NCBI GenBank assembly: GCA_902761055.1
Contig: CACWIS010000024.1
Span: 1 to 43,443 of the forward strand
Direction of reading: 5' to 3'
Length of the DNA stretch: 43,443 nucleotides
Source: Oscillospiraceae bacterium
GTDB taxonomy: Bacteria; Bacillota; Clostridia; Oscillospirales; Oscillospiraceae
Below are positions 14,357-24,238 of this stretch, piece after piece. Position 1 is the first letter of the stretch; every line of letters begins with the position of its first letter. Under the pieces are notes generated by a model. That model was not told the origin of the DNA, did not search any database, and saw only the letters and a program-made list of their open reading frames with translations. The position numbers and the translations under genes were made by a program.

Positions 14357-15835
14357 GTGAACTATCAAAGCACCCGCGGCGCGCTTTTTGCCCGGGCGCC
14401 GGAGGCGGTCCTCAAGGGGATCGCGGAGGACGGCGGGCTGTATGTCGACCCGTCGCTCGGCGAGCGCCCCTTCGACTGGCGCGCCGCGCTCGCGCTGCCC
14501 CCGCTCGCGATGCAGAGCCGCATCCTCGCGCATCTGCTGCCCGGCTTCGGTGATATGGACGCCCTTGTGGCGGAGGCCTATGCCGGGAAATTCGAGACCG
14601 ATGCGCTCACGCCGCTCGTCCGCGTCGGCGGGGACTATCTGCTCGAGCTCTTCCGCGGGCCGACCGCGGCCTTCAAGGACGTCGCGCTCTCGATGCTGCC
14701 GCGGCTCGTCACCGCCGCGAAGGCGCAGACGGGCGACAGGGGCACGAGCGTCGTGCTGACGGCGACCTCCGGCGACACGGGCAAGGCCGCGCTGGAGGGT
14801 TTTCACGACGTGCCCGGTACGCGGATCTTCGTGTTCTATCCCGACGGCGGCGTCTCGAAGATCCAGCGCGCGCAGATGGTCACGCAGGAGGGCGCGAACG
14901 TCACGGTCTGCGCCGTCCGCGGCAATTTCGACGACTGCCAGACGGGCGTGAAGCGCGCCTTCGCCGCCCTCTCGGGCAGCGAGGCGCTCCGTGCGCGGGG
15001 CCTGTCGCTGACCTCGGCGAACTCGATCAACATCGGGCGGCTCGCCCCCCAGCTGGTCTATTATTTCCTCGCCTACGCCGCGCTCGTGCGCGAGGGACGC
15101 ATCGCCGTCGGCGAGCGGGTCGACTACGTCGTGCCGACCGGCAACTTCGGCGACATCCTCGCAGGCTGGATGGCCAAGCGGCTCGGTCTCCCGGTCGGGA
15201 AGCTCGTCTGCGCCTCCAACGCCAACCGCGTCCTGACCGACTTTTTCGAGACCGGGACCTACGACCGCCGGCGCAGGCTCCTGCGCACCGATTCCCCCTC
15301 GATGGACATTCTCGTGTCCTCGAACCTCGAGCGGCTGCTGTTCTACGTCTCGGACGGCGACACGGCGCTGGTGCGCGCCTGCATGGACGGGCTCGCGAAA
15401 GAGGGCTGCTACCGCTTCCCCGAGGCGCTGACGGAAAAGCTGCGCGAGGATTTCGCGGCTTTCTGCTGCACCGACGCGGAGGGCGCGGCGTGCATCGCGC
15501 GCCTGTGGCGGGAGCAGGGCTATCTCTGCGATCCGCACACGGCGGCCGCCGTCTTCGCCGCCGAGCGCTTCCGCAGCACGCGGACGGACGACGCGCCGCT
15601 GGTCCTGCTCTCGACCGCGTCGCCCTATAAATTCCCCGCCGCGGTGCTCGCCGCCCTCGGCGCCCCGGCGCCGGAGGACGAGTTCTCCCAGATGGACGCG
15701 CTCGCGCGTCTGACGGGCGTTCCGGTCCCGGCTGCTCTCGCGTCGCTGCGCGGGAAGAAAGAGCTTCACGGGGACCTCGTCGACGTCGACGGCGTCATCC
15801 CCTATATTGAAAAGAAACTGACAGAAGGTGTTTGA
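14357..15835 (+). CDS. thrC: Threonine synthase
   Basis: A 492-residue PLP enzyme that converts O-phosphohomoserine to threonine. The N-terminus YQSTRG and GGLYV are family marks. The PLP Lys is Lys107 in FRGPTAAFKD, and the phosphate-binding loop is TATSGDTGKAA. The length matches the long, fungal/E. coli-type class of about 430-500 residues. It starts with GTG at 14357, after AGAGGTGAT. The stop TGA is immediately followed by the thrB ATG. Confidence 0.96.
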   Translation: MNYQSTRGALFARAPEAVLKGIAEDGGLYVDPSLGERPFDWRAALALPPLAMQSRILAHLLPGFGDMDALVAEAYAGKFETDALTPLVRVGGDYLLELFRGPTAAFKDVALSMLPRLVTAAKAQTGDRGTSVVLTATSGDTGKAALEGFHDVPGTRIFVFYPDGGVSKIQRAQMVTQEGANVTVCAVRGNFDDCQTGVKRAFAALSGSEALRARGLSLTSANSINIGRLAPQLVYYFLAYAALVREGRIAVGERVDYVVPTGNFGDILAGWMAKRLGLPVGKLVCASNANRVLTDFFETGTYDRRRRLLRTDSPSMDILVSSNLERLLFYVSDGDTALVRACMDGLAKEGCYRFPEALTEKLREDFAAFCCTDAEGAACIARLWREQGYLCDPHTAAAVFAAERFRSTRTDDAPLVLLSTASPYKFPAAVLAALGAPAPEDEFSQMDALARLTGVPVPAALASLRGKKELHGDLVDVDGVIPYIEKKLTEGV

Positions 15836-16717
15836 ATGATCGTACGTGTACCTGCAAGCTCCGCCAACCTCGGTCCCGGCTTCGACAGCTTCGGGATCGC
15901 CTGGCAGCTCTACGATGAGATCGGCTTCCAGATCGCCGAGGAAACGGTGATCTCCGGCTGCGAGGAGCGCTTCTGCAACGAGCAGAACCTCGCCTTTGCC
16001 GCCTACCGCCGCGTGCTTGAGCGCTGCGGCGTCCGCGACGCTTCCGGCGTCGCGATCCGCTTCGGACGGACGGGCATCCCCGTCTCGCGCGGCCTGGGCT
16101 CGTCCGCGGCGCTGATCGTCGCCGGCGTCATGGCCGCCAACGAGCACTACGAGCTCGGCCTCTCGCGCGAGGAGCTCTTCCTCCTGGCCACAGAGGTGGA
16201 GGGCCACCCCGACAACGTCGCCGCGGCGCTCTACGGCGGGCTGACCGTCTCCGCGATGGACGGCGGCCGCGCGCTGACGAGGCGCTTCCCGGTCAGCGAC
16301 AAGCTGATCTTCACGGCGCTCGTCCCGCCCTTCGAGCTCTCGACGGCGCTGGCGCGCAGCGTCCTGCCCTCGGCCGTGACGCGCGAGGACGCGATCTTCA
16401 ACGTTTCGCGCGGCGCGCTGCTCCTGCGCGCGCTGGGGGACGGCGACGGAGAGCTCCTCGCCTTCGCGATGGACGACCGCATCCACCAGCCCTTCCGCTC
16501 GCGGCTGATCGACGGCTTCCGGACCGCTCGCATCGAGGCGCAGGAGTGCGGCGTGCGCGGCATGTGCATCTCCGGCGCGGGCTCGACGCTGCTGTGCGTC
16601 TCCGACCGGCAGGACTTCGCCGACCGGATGGAGACCTCGCTGGAGATGGCGCTGCCCGGCTGGGAGCTGCATGTGCTGACGCCGGATCTCTCCGGCGCGA
16701 TGATCGCGGCGATGTAA
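15836..16717 (+). CDS. thrB: Homoserine kinase
   Basis: A 293-residue GHMP kinase that makes O-phosphohomoserine for ThrC. The N-terminal VPASSANLGPGFDSFG (5-20) is the family signature. The ATP loop is SRGLGSSAA (84-92), and the C-terminal GMCISGAGST is the third GHMP motif. Its ATG directly abuts the thrC stop, so translation is coupled. With hom, lysC and asd next door, all five steps from aspartate to threonine lie between 10684 and 16717. A strong terminator follows. Confidence 0.96.
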   Translation: MIVRVPASSANLGPGFDSFGIAWQLYDEIGFQIAEETVISGCEERFCNEQNLAFAAYRRVLERCGVRDASGVAIRFGRTGIPVSRGLGSSAALIVAGVMAANEHYELGLSREELFLLATEVEGHPDNVAAALYGGLTVSAMDGGRALTRRFPVSDKLIFTALVPPFELSTALARSVLPSAVTREDAIFNVSRGALLLRALGDGDGELLAFAMDDRIHQPFRSRLIDGFRTARIEAQECGVRGMCISGAGSTLLCVSDRQDFADRMETSLEMALPGWELHVLTPDLSGAMIAAM

Positions 16718-16729
16718 TGCTGTTATACG

Positions 16730-16770
16730 AAAAAAAAGATGCCTCTGCTGACTGCAGAGGCATCTTTTTC
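16730..16770. terminator. Bidirectional terminator after thrB
   Basis: An 11-bp stem, GATGCCTCTGC with its complement (16738-16764), is flanked by an A-run and a T-run. It serves thrB on the plus strand and the surface protein gene on the minus strand. Confidence 0.93.
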
Positions 16771-17290
16771 GGATCAGGCGCGGGCGGCGCGTTCGTGCTG
16801 CGCGCAGCGCATTTTGTTCTCGATCACGCAGACGGCGCCGGAAATAGCCGCCATCGGAAGGGTCAGGGCGTCGGCGTAGATCATCGGCGCGCTGAGATCC
16901 TGCGTCGAGAGGAAGGCCAGGAGACCGACCACCGCGAGCATGGCTTCGACGGCGAGCGCGAAGCGGCCTTTTGCGGCAAGCGCCTCGACGCGCTCAAGTT
17001 TCTTTTTGAGCGTGAGGAGCGGGAGAAAGCCGTACAGCGCGAGACCCAGCAGGAGCAGGTTAAGGATGGCCCAGCTGCTGCCGCTGTTTTCAGCGATCGC
17101 GGTCGGGGCGGCCATCGGGATCTCGCTCTCCTCGATCACTTCGACGACTGGGGCGACGGGACGCACGGGCTGCTCGGCGGACAGGTTGACGATCTGTCTG
17201 TTCACGGGGACCCCGCCGGGCATCGCGGGTGCCGCAGGCGCGGCCGGGGCGGCGGGATCGGCGGGAGCGGCCGGGGCGGCCGGGGTAACA

Positions 17291-17484
17291 GGCTCGGCGG
17301 TCTCGGGCTCGATGGTCTCGGGCTCGGTGGTCTCGGGCTCGGCGCTCTCGGGTTCGGTGGTCTCGGGCTCGGCGGTCTCGGGCTCGGCGGTCTCTCGGTG
17401 GTCTCGGGCTCGGCGGTCTCGGGCTCGGCGGTCTCGGGCTCGGCGGTCTCGGGCTCGGTGGTCTCGGGCTCGGTGGTCTCGGGC
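17291..17484 (-). repeat. 15-bp minisatellite coding for PETAE/PETTE stalk
   Basis: About 13 tandem copies of a 15-base unit (plus strand GGCTCGGCGGTCTCG and variants) encode Glu-Pro-Glu-Thr-(Ala/Thr). One unit, at 17387-17400, is 4 bases short and shifts the frame of the surface protein gene. Confidence 0.9.
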
Positions 17485-18450
17485 CTGATGATCTCCTCGA
17501 TGACGGTCTCGATGGCCTTCAGCTTGGTGCTGAGCACGCCGTTGATGTTCCAGCCGTCATTGCTGCCGGACTGGTACTTGACTTGGCACCAGAGGACCGC
17601 GTAATTCTCGGTCGTGAGGGCGTCGGCCTCGATGCGCTTTCCGTTCTCGTCGCGCATGGTCGTCATGCCTCTGCTGACGAAGGAGGAGATCCTGTTGAGG
17701 ACTTCCTCGTCGGTCGGCAGGCTGTCGAGCTTCCAGGTCACGTCGCCGGACTCGGAGTCGTCCGTGTGGATGCCGGTCTCGGCAAGGGCGCGGATCTGCT
17801 TGTCTGCCTCGATGATCGACGATCCCATGTAGGAGACCATCATGTATTTGCCCTGGTTGTTTTCTTTGAAGCTCAGCTCGGGGTTGTTGTAGATGTTGCC
17901 GATGTTCTTGCCTTTGTTGCCGTGGGAGGGAGAGGCGAGCTCGTCGGGGGTGATCGTGTTGCCCTCGTCGTCAATGCCCACCATGATGGAGCCGCCGACG
18001 GAGGGAGTGTAGCTGGACAGGCTCTCGCCGAGGAGCGTTCCGTCCTCGAAGCAGTCGTTGGCGCTCATGGCGTCGGTCCAGAGGGAGAACTTGGCGAAGG
18101 GGGTACCGCTGCCGGACTTCCAGCTGCCGCTCCAGGCAGAGGAGAGAACGGCGACGCCGTCGCCGTCGGCATCCAGGGTCTCGGCTGCGACTTCGCTGCC
18201 GGGCTTGACGATCTCGCCGCCCTCGGTCATCCAGCCCTTGAAGGCGTAGCTGACGTAAGCGAAGCGGTCCTTCTCGTTGCCGGTGAAGGTCTGGTAGCTG
18301 TGGGCCTCGAGATCGCGGATCGTCACGTCCTCGGCGCAGCCGACCTGTTCTTCCTCGTCGCCGACGACGGAGGGGAGCTCTCCGTAGAGGCTGCCTCTGG
18401 TCTTGCCCTTGGTTTCGACGACGTTGTAGACGATCGTCAGCGCGTCTTCG

Positions 18451-18594
18451 CTCTGCCCGGCAGGCTCTTCGACGCTCTGCCCGGCAGGCTCTTCGACGCT
18501 CTGTCCGGCGGGCTCTTCGGCGCTCTGTCCGGCGGGCTCTTCGGCGCTCTGTCCGGCGGGCTCTTCGGCGCTCTGTCCGGCAGGCTGATCGGAG
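18451..18594 (-). repeat. 24-bp minisatellite coding for EEPAGQSA/V
   Basis: Six tandem 24-base units (plus strand CTCTGTCCGGCGGGCTCTTC and variants) encode the octapeptide PAGQS(A/V)EE near the mature N-terminus of the surface protein. All six are in frame. Near identity among neighbours implies recent copy-number change. Confidence 0.9.
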
Positions 18595-18836
18595 ACGATT
18601 TCGACGATTTCTTCGGCGGTTTCAACGGCTGCCTCTTCGACCGGCTCCCTGGCAGGGAGATCCTCGTCTGCATAGACGATACTTGCGGGGCAGGCAAAAG
18701 CGGCAACCATGGTCATCACCAGGAGCATGATCAGCGTACGTCTGAATTTCATCATTTTTATTTCCGCCTTTCTTTCAGGTCTGTTTGTTTATGATCTCAC
18801 AGATGGATCCGCGGGCTGTTTTCCTTTTCTGCCTCG

Positions 18837-18845
18837 ATCATAGCA
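18837..18845 (-). promoter_or_regulatory. Possible extended -10 promoter for the surface protein
   Basis: The minus strand has TGCTATGAT, a TGn-extended -10 (TATGAT at 18837-18842). Two TTGAC sequences lie upstream at 10- and 22-base distances, neither a normal spacer. It is about 82 bases before the gene. The call is weak. Confidence 0.35.
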
Positions 18846-18940
18846 GGCCATTTGTCAACGGAACCGTCAACAAATCGATGAACACTGCGTTTTTTTGCGG
18901 AAATATTGATTGTTTTTCGTCAACGCGCATCGAAAGGCCG

Positions 18941-18980
18941 TAAAAAGTCCCCCTGATCCTTTTCGGATCGGGGGGACTTT
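18941..18980 (-). terminator. Rho-independent terminator after ftsH
   Basis: A 13-base stem with one mismatch (GTCCCCCTGATCC at 18947-18959 with 18965-18977) is followed on the minus strand by TTTTTA. It lies about 25 bases after the ftsH stop and ends the gdpP-to-ftsH run. Confidence 0.88.
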
Positions 18981-19004
18981 GGATAGCCGGCTCGGAACCA
19001 GGGC

Positions 19005-21009
19005 TCAGCCCTCTTTTCCTTCGTTGGGGGGCGCGGCGTCCTTTTCCTCGGCCGGAAGCGTCTGTGCGCCGTCTTTCTTCTTTTCTTCTTTTTCTTCGGC
19101 GCGGCCGTCGGTCATCGAGATCTTGCGCGCGGGGCGCTCGATCGTGCTGTCCGCGGCGGCCCTCTTCGCATCCTTTGCGCTCTCGGGCATGAACTCGCCG
19201 TGCTCGAAGTAGTAGTTGAACTCCTCTGCCTCCATCGACTCGTGCACGAGCAGGTACTCGGCGATCGCGACGAGCTGGTCGTGGTGGGCCGTGAGGATCT
19301 CCTCGCACCTTGCGGCGGCCTCGTCGAAGATGCGCTTGACCTCCTCGTCGATCAGCGCGGCGGTCTCCTCGGAATAGCTCTTGGTCGTGCCGAAGTCGCG
19401 GCCGATGAAGATGCTGCGCTCGGAGCTGTCCCGTGACCATGTTGCGCGCGATGGCCGTCGCCTGCTGGATATCGCCGGAGGCGCCGGTGGAGATGTCGTC
19501 GAGGAAGAGCTTTTCGGCCATGCGGCCGCCGAGCGCCATGACGATCGACTCGAACATCTCGGAGCGCGACTTGAAGTTCTCCAGATCCTCCTGAGGCCGG
19601 AAGAGCGTGAAGCCGCCCGCCGGGCCGCGCGGGATGATCGTGATATAGTGCACGGGATCGACGTGCTCGAGGAAGCGGCCCGTGACGGCGTGGCCCGCCT
19701 CGTGATAGGCGGTGAGCCGCTGGGCGCGGGAGGACATCTTGCGGCTCTTCTTCTCCGGGCCCATCTGGACCTTGAGGATGGCCTCGTCGATATCCTCCAT
19801 CGTGATGAAGCGGTGGCGGCGGCGCACAGCCAGCAGCGCGGCCTCGTTCATCAGGTTCTCGAGATCCGCGCCGGCGAAGCCGGGCGTGCCCTTGGCGATG
19901 GAGTTGAGATCGACGTCCTCCGCGAGCTGCTTGCCGCGGGCGTGGATCTTCAAGATGGCCTCGCGGCCGCGGATGTCCGGCATGCCGACGTAGACCTGGC
20001 GGTCGAAGCGGCCGGGGCGCAGTAGCGCCTGGTCGAGGATGTCCGCGCGGTTGGTCGCGGCCATGACGATGACGCCCTCGTTGTTCGAGAAGCCGTCAAG
20101 CTCGACGAGCAGCTGGTTGAGCGTCTGCTCGCGCTCGTCGTTGCCGCCGCCGAGGCCGCTGCCTCTCTGGCGGCCGACCGCGTCGATCTCGTCGATGAAG
20201 ATGATCGCCGGAGCGACCTTCTTGGCCTGTTCGAAGAGGTCGCGCACGCGGCCCGCGCCGACGCCGACGTACAGCTCGACGAAATCGGAGCCGGAGATCG
20301 AGAGGAACTGGACGTTCGCCTCGCCCGCGACGGCCTTGGCCAGCAGGGTCTTGCCCGTGCCCGGAGGGCCGACGAGCAGCACGCCCTTGGGGATGCGCGC
20401 GCCCATGGCCGTGTAGGCCTTCGGGTCCTTGAGGAAGTCGACGATCTCGGCGAGCTCCTCCTTCTCCTCGTCGCAGCCGGCGACGTCGGCGAAGGTCTTT
20501 TTGTTCTTCTCATCGCTGCCCAGGCGGGTACGGGCCTTGCTGAACTTGGTAAAGCCGCCCGCTCCGCCGCCGGCCTGCTTCATCATCGACGACCAGAACC
20601 ACATCGCCAGCGCGATGAGGATGACATACGGCAGCAGACCGACCCACCAGGGGACGACAAAGCCTTCCCTGTAGTCGTAGCTCTCGATCACGCCGCGCGC
20701 GTGCTGCTCGGCGATCTGCTCGCGGAAGTCCTCATAGAACACGGAGAAGCTGTAGAGCTCCACCGTGCGGCTCTCGGTCATGTCCTTGCCTTCCGCGTCT
20801 TTTTCGCCGGTGCGGACGTGCAGCTCGATCTCGTCGCCGCGGGTGACGAAGGACTGCACCTTCTCCTGCGCGAAGAGGTCGACCATGTCGGAGTAGACCG
20901 TCTCCTGCTGCTTTTTTCCCCCGAGCATCGAGAAGATCGTCGCGGCGAGGATGACCAGGATCAGGACGTAAAAGCCGATCTCCCGGCTTCTGTTTCGTTC
21001 AGGTTTCAA
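19005..21009 (-). pseudogene. ftsH: ATP-dependent zinc metalloprotease FtsH, frame disrupted
   Basis: FtsH is a membrane AAA+ protease that degrades membrane and regulatory proteins. Two membrane helices (about 11-28 and 119-138) flank the outer domain. GPPGTGKT (214-221), IIFIDEID (269-276) and the RPGRFDR box make up the AAA part. HEAGH (436-440) and Asp513 in ASGDI are the zinc site. The frame is intact through ARNMVT (residue 526, codon at 19432-19434). It then turns to Arg-rich nonsense, while the correct C-terminus ([16 protein letters not shown] to GKEG) continues in another frame to 19005. Only one base separates Thr526 from the resumed frame. About 13-15 residues that normally follow (typically a -YGMS-LG- segment) are missing. 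The start is a TTG with AGGATGTGA upstream. It follows hpt, as in most Firmicutes. Confidence 0.88.
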
Positions 21010-21035
21010 ATGTGGGTCACATCCTATCTAATCGC

Positions 21036-21569
21036 TTAAGAATAAAGTTCGCTTTTCAGCACTCCGATATACGGAAGGTTGCGGTAGCGCTGGTTGTAGT
21101 CCAGTCCGTAGCCGACGACGAAGGCGTCCGGCACCTCGAAGCAGGCGTAGTCCGCGTAGATGTCCGCCTTGCGGCGCGAGGGCTTGTCCATCAGCGTCGC
21201 GATCGTGATCGAGGCGGGCTTGCGCACCATCAGGTAGTTCTTGAGATAATTCAGCGTCACGCCGGAGTCGAGGATGTCCTCGACGAGGATCACGTGCCGC
21301 CCCTCGATGGGCGCCGATAGGTCCTTGTCGATGCTGACCGCGCCGGTCGAGGTCGTCCCCTTGTAGGAGGAAACGGCCATGAAATCCATCGAGCACTTGA
21401 CGTCGACGCAGCGCATCAGGTCCGCCATGAAAATGAAGCAGCCCTTCAGCACGCCGATGAACACGGGGTCCTTGTCCTTAAAATCGCGGGTGATCTGCGC
21501 GCCGATCTCGGCGACGCGCGCGTGGATCTCCTCTTCGGAGATCAGGATCTTCTGAATATCCTTCTCCAT
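21036..21569 (-). CDS. hpt: Hypoxanthine phosphoribosyltransferase
   Basis: A 177-residue purine salvage enzyme that joins hypoxanthine or guanine to PRPP. The PRPP-binding loop is VEDILDSGVT (96-105). FIGVLKGCFIFMADL and the flexible loop SSYKGTTSTG (67-76) are typical. The length is normal for the bacterial family. AGAGGG precedes the ATG. It lies between tilS and ftsH, a widely conserved order in Firmicutes. Confidence 0.96.
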   Translation of the reverse strand: MEKDIQKILISEEEIHARVAEIGAQITRDFKDKDPVFIGVLKGCFIFMADLMRCVDVKCSMDFMAVSSYKGTTSTGAVSIDKDLSAPIEGRHVILVEDILDSGVTLNYLKNYLMVRKPASITIATLMDKPSRRKADIYADYACFEVPDAFVVGYGLDYNQRYRNLPYIGVLKSELYS

Positions 21570-21589
21570 AAATCCCTCTTATATCCTGA

Positions 21590-22903
21590 TTATTTGGTCT
21601 CTTCGATCTCAATGACGAGCAGCCGGTCCCCCGGCTGCGGCGCACAGCGCTCGGCCGCGCCGAAGGGCGGGACGAGCACGATGCCCGTCTCGTCGCGCAG
21701 CACCGGCGTGAGCCGTTTTTCGAACTGCGCGGCCTTCCTCTCCGCGAACAGGCTGCGCAGCGTTTTCGTGCAGCCGCGTCCGGCGGGACGGTAGCGCTCC
21801 CCCTCGCGGGGGGAGGAGACGGTCAGCCGCCCATTAATACTCTCATATTTGAGCGGATAAGTCTTGAACGCGCTGTGAATTTCTGCGTCCGGCGCCTCGA
21901 TCCGCGTCCGGATCACAAGGCCGGCGGCGGGAAGCGTCAGCGTCTCGCCCGGCCGCAGCGCCGCCTCCTCGATCTCCGCGTCCGCGCCGGCGTTGAAGTA
22001 CAGCCTGCCCCGCTCAAAGCGCAGCCGCGCGCCCGGCAGGTCGGCGAAGCCGCGCTCCGTGCCGCGGCACAGCGTCAGGACGGCCTCGATCTGTTCTCCC
22101 GAAGCGCCGCGGGGCAGCAGCTTGCGGACGACGCGGCTGGAAACGGCCTCGTGGAGCGAGAGCAGCTCCCGCGCCGGGAGGCTCTCCGCGTCGAAATGCC
22201 GCGCGATGAAGTCCTCCGCCAGCGCGTCGAGACAGTCCTCGTCGCGCCGGAGCAGCTCCGTCATGCGCCCGACGCTTTTTTCAAAGGCGGGATTGAGCTC
22301 GCGCAGCGCGGGGACGACCGTATGGCGCACGCGGTTGCGGCTGTATGCGTCGCTGTCGTTCGTGCTGTCTTCGACGTGGGGCACGCCGCGCTCGCGCAGC
22401 AGCTCCTCGATCTCGGCGCGCGTCAGGCCGAGCAGCGGCCGGATGATCCTTCCGCGCCGCGGCGGGATGCCGCCGAGACCGCGCAGGCCCGTTCCGCGCG
22501 CGAGGTTCAGCAGCACGGTCTCCGCGTTATCGTCGGCCGTGTGGGCCGTGGCGATGTACTCGAAGCCCTGCTCGTCGGCCGTGCGCTCGAGAAAGGCGTA
22601 GCGCAGCTCCCGCGCCGTCTCCTCGAGCCCCGCGCCCCGCTCCCGCGCGATGCGCGGGACCTCGGCGTGTCCGACGAAGCAGGCGACGCCCGTTTCGCGG
22701 CAGCGGTCCTCGACGAAGGCGCAGTCGCGCAGGCTCTCCGCGCCGCGGATGCCGTGCTCGAAATGCGCGGCGGCGAGCGTGTAGTCCCCCGTCTCGCCCA
22801 GCAGCGCGAGCAGGCACATCGAGTCCGCCCCGCCGGAGACGGCGCAGAGCACGCGCGCGCCCGGCGGCGGCAGGCGCAGCCGCGCCCTCAGCTCATCCTT
22901 CAT
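21590..22903 (-). CDS. tilS: tRNA(Ile)-lysidine synthetase
   Basis: A 437-residue enzyme that modifies the wobble C of tRNA-Ile(CAU) to lysidine, so that it reads AUA. The N-type ATP pyrophosphatase motif SGGADS is at 23-28. HFEHGIRG, ATAHTADDNAET and STNDSDAYSRNRVRH are TilS marks. The C-terminal domain (about 360-437) has SPREGERYRPAGRG. Its ATG overlaps the end of dnaB by 11 bases, so it is translationally coupled. Confidence 0.96.
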   Translation of the reverse strand: MKDELRARLRLPPPGARVLCAVSGGADSMCLLALLGETGDYTLAAAHFEHGIRGAESLRDCAFVEDRCRETGVACFVGHAEVPRIARERGAGLEETARELRYAFLERTADEQGFEYIATAHTADDNAETVLLNLARGTGLRGLGGIPPRRGRIIRPLLGLTRAEIEELLRERGVPHVEDSTNDSDAYSRNRVRHTVVPALRELNPAFEKSVGRMTELLRRDEDCLDALAEDFIARHFDAESLPARELLSLHEAVSSRVVRKLLPRGASGEQIEAVLTLCRGTERGFADLPGARLRFERGRLYFNAGADAEIEEAALRPGETLTLPAAGLVIRTRIEAPDAEIHSAFKTYPLKYESINGRLTVSSPREGERYRPAGRGCTKTLRSLFAERKAAQFEKRLTPVLRDETGIVLVPPFGAAERCAPQPGDRLLVIEIEETK

Positions 22904-24236
22904 TTTCGCGGTATTTCTCCACGGAATAAAAGCTCGTGTATTCGGGCACCCAGGTGAGGTTCACCGTGCCGGTGCCGCCCTTGCGGTTTTTCAGCACGAT
23001 CGCCTCGGCGGCGTTCGGATTCTCGCACTCGCGGTTGTTGTAGCCCTCGCGGTAGAGGCCGATGACGACGTCGGCGTCCTGCTCGATCGAGCCGGATTCG
23101 CGCAGATCGCTCAGCAGGGGGCGCTTGTCCTGGCGCGCCTCGGCAGCGCGGTTGAGCTGGGACAGGCACACGACCGGCACGCCGAGCTGCTTTGCCATGA
23201 CCTTCATCGTACGGCTGATATCGCTGACCTCCTGCGTGCGGCTCCCGTTCGGGCCGCGGCCGTTGCCGGCAGAGGACATCAGCTGCAGATAGTCGATGAT
23301 GACGAGATCGAGATCCCGGATCGTGCGGCACTGCGCGTTCATGTCCGAGACGGTGAGCGTGGAGTTGTCGTCGATGAGGATGTCCGCCGCGCTCAGCGAG
23401 TTTGCCGCGGCCGAGACGTCGCGCCACTGCTGATTCGACAGGCGGCCCATGAACAGATCCTGCGAGGGGATCAGCGCCGCGCGGGACAGAAGGCGCGTGA
23501 CGAGCTGCTCGCGCGACATTTCCAGCGAGAAGATCGCGACCTTCTTGCGCAGGGCCGTGGCGGCGTGGAAGGCGATGTTCAGCGCCAGACTGGTCTTGCC
23601 CATGCCGGGGCGCGCCGCGATGATGACGAGCTCGGATTTGTTCAGGCCGAGGATCAGGTTGTCGAGGTCCGGCAATCCGGTGGAAATGCCCGGGATCTTG
23701 CTTCCCGCGGCGGCCGCCTCGCTCATCGCGTCAAAGACGTTCTGGATGACGTGGCGGATCTCCTTGAGCCCGCCGCTGCCGCGGTTTTCCCGCACGGCGT
23801 GCAGCTTGCTCTCGGCCGCCTCGAGCACGTCCTCCGCCGCGCCGCTGCCCTCGTAGACCATGGCGTTGACCTCGTCGGCGACCGTCGAGATCGAGCGCAG
23901 CAGCGCGCGGTCCTTGATGATCGTGACGTATTCCATGGCGTTGGCCGAGGTGGGCGTGATGCGCATGATCTCGGCGAGATAGCCGGGCGTGCCGTCCTCA
24001 TAGACGCCGCGGACCTTCATCTGGTCGATGACCGTGACGGGGTCGACGGTCTGGCCGTAGGAGAACATGGCGACGATGGTCTCGTACACATCGCGGTTGG
24101 CGCGGACGTAAAACTCATCCGCCCGCAGTTTTTTCACGACCTCCGCGATGCAGCGCGGGTCGATCAGCATCGAGCCGATCACCGCCTGCTCCGCCTGGGA
24201 GGAATAGGGGATCTTCTTCCCCAGCAGCTCGTCCAT
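22893..24236 (-). CDS. dnaB: Replicative DNA helicase DnaB
   Basis: A 447-residue RecA-fold helicase that unwinds DNA at the fork. The N-terminal domain (about 10-110) starts with PYSSQAEQAVIGSML. Walker A is ARPGMGKTS, followed by FSLEMSREQL, the Walker B-like VIIDYLQLM, and the DLRESGSIEQDADVV arginine-finger region. The length is usual. It starts two bases after the rplI stop, with GGAG inside the rplI end. The rplI-dnaB order is common in Firmicutes. Confidence 0.97.
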   Translation of the reverse strand: MDELLGKKIPYSSQAEQAVIGSMLIDPRCIAEVVKKLRADEFYVRANRDVYETIVAMFSYGQTVDPVTVIDQMKVRGVYEDGTPGYLAEIMRITPTSANAMEYVTIIKDRALLRSISTVADEVNAMVYEGSGAAEDVLEAAESKLHAVRENRGSGGLKEIRHVIQNVFDAMSEAAAAGSKIPGISTGLPDLDNLILGLNKSELVIIAARPGMGKTSLALNIAFHAATALRKKVAIFSLEMSREQLVTRLLSRAALIPSQDLFMGRLSNQQWRDVSAAANSLSAADILIDDNSTLTVSDMNAQCRTIRDLDLVIIDYLQLMSSAGNGRGPNGSRTQEVSDISRTMKVMAKQLGVPVVCLSQLNRAAEARQDKRPLLSDLRESGSIEQDADVVIGLYREGYNNRECENPNAAEAIVLKNRKGGTGTVNLTWVPEYTSFYSVEKYRENEG

Positions 24237-24238
24237 GC

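Larger units (their letters stand above)
16774..18755 (-). pseudogene. Repeat-rich cell-surface protein, split by a 4-bp deletion
   Basis: The upstream frame (18755 to about 17394) gives a signal peptide (residues 1-29, likely cut after YA), seven PAGQS repeat units, an InlB-B-repeat-like region (VSYAFKGWMTEGGE) and a PETAE/PETTE stalk. The frame then fails: one 15-base stalk unit has lost CCCG between 17393 and 17394. In the frame reached by restoring four bases, the PET(A/T)E stalk, a Pro-Ala linker and a C-terminal module continue to 16774. That module has an outer Val/Pro segment, a hydrophobic helix (SWAILNLLLLGLALYGFLPLL), a KKK stop-transfer and two more hydrophobic stretches (QDLSAPMIYADALTLPM), the usual C-terminus of clostridial InlB-B-type surface proteins. 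The whole would be about 660 residues. Without the repair it lacks its anchor. Slippage in the repeat (phase variation) or a sequence error are both possible. Confidence 0.8.

Noticed and set aside
17291-17484. CRISPR-like tandem repeat
   Set aside because: Units are 15 bases without spacers and encode a Pro-Glu-Thr stalk. No cas gene is present.
19430-19440. Programmed frameshift in ftsH
   Set aside because: The in-frame product would be nonsense, there is no slippery sequence, and conserved residues are missing. That is a deletion, not recoding.
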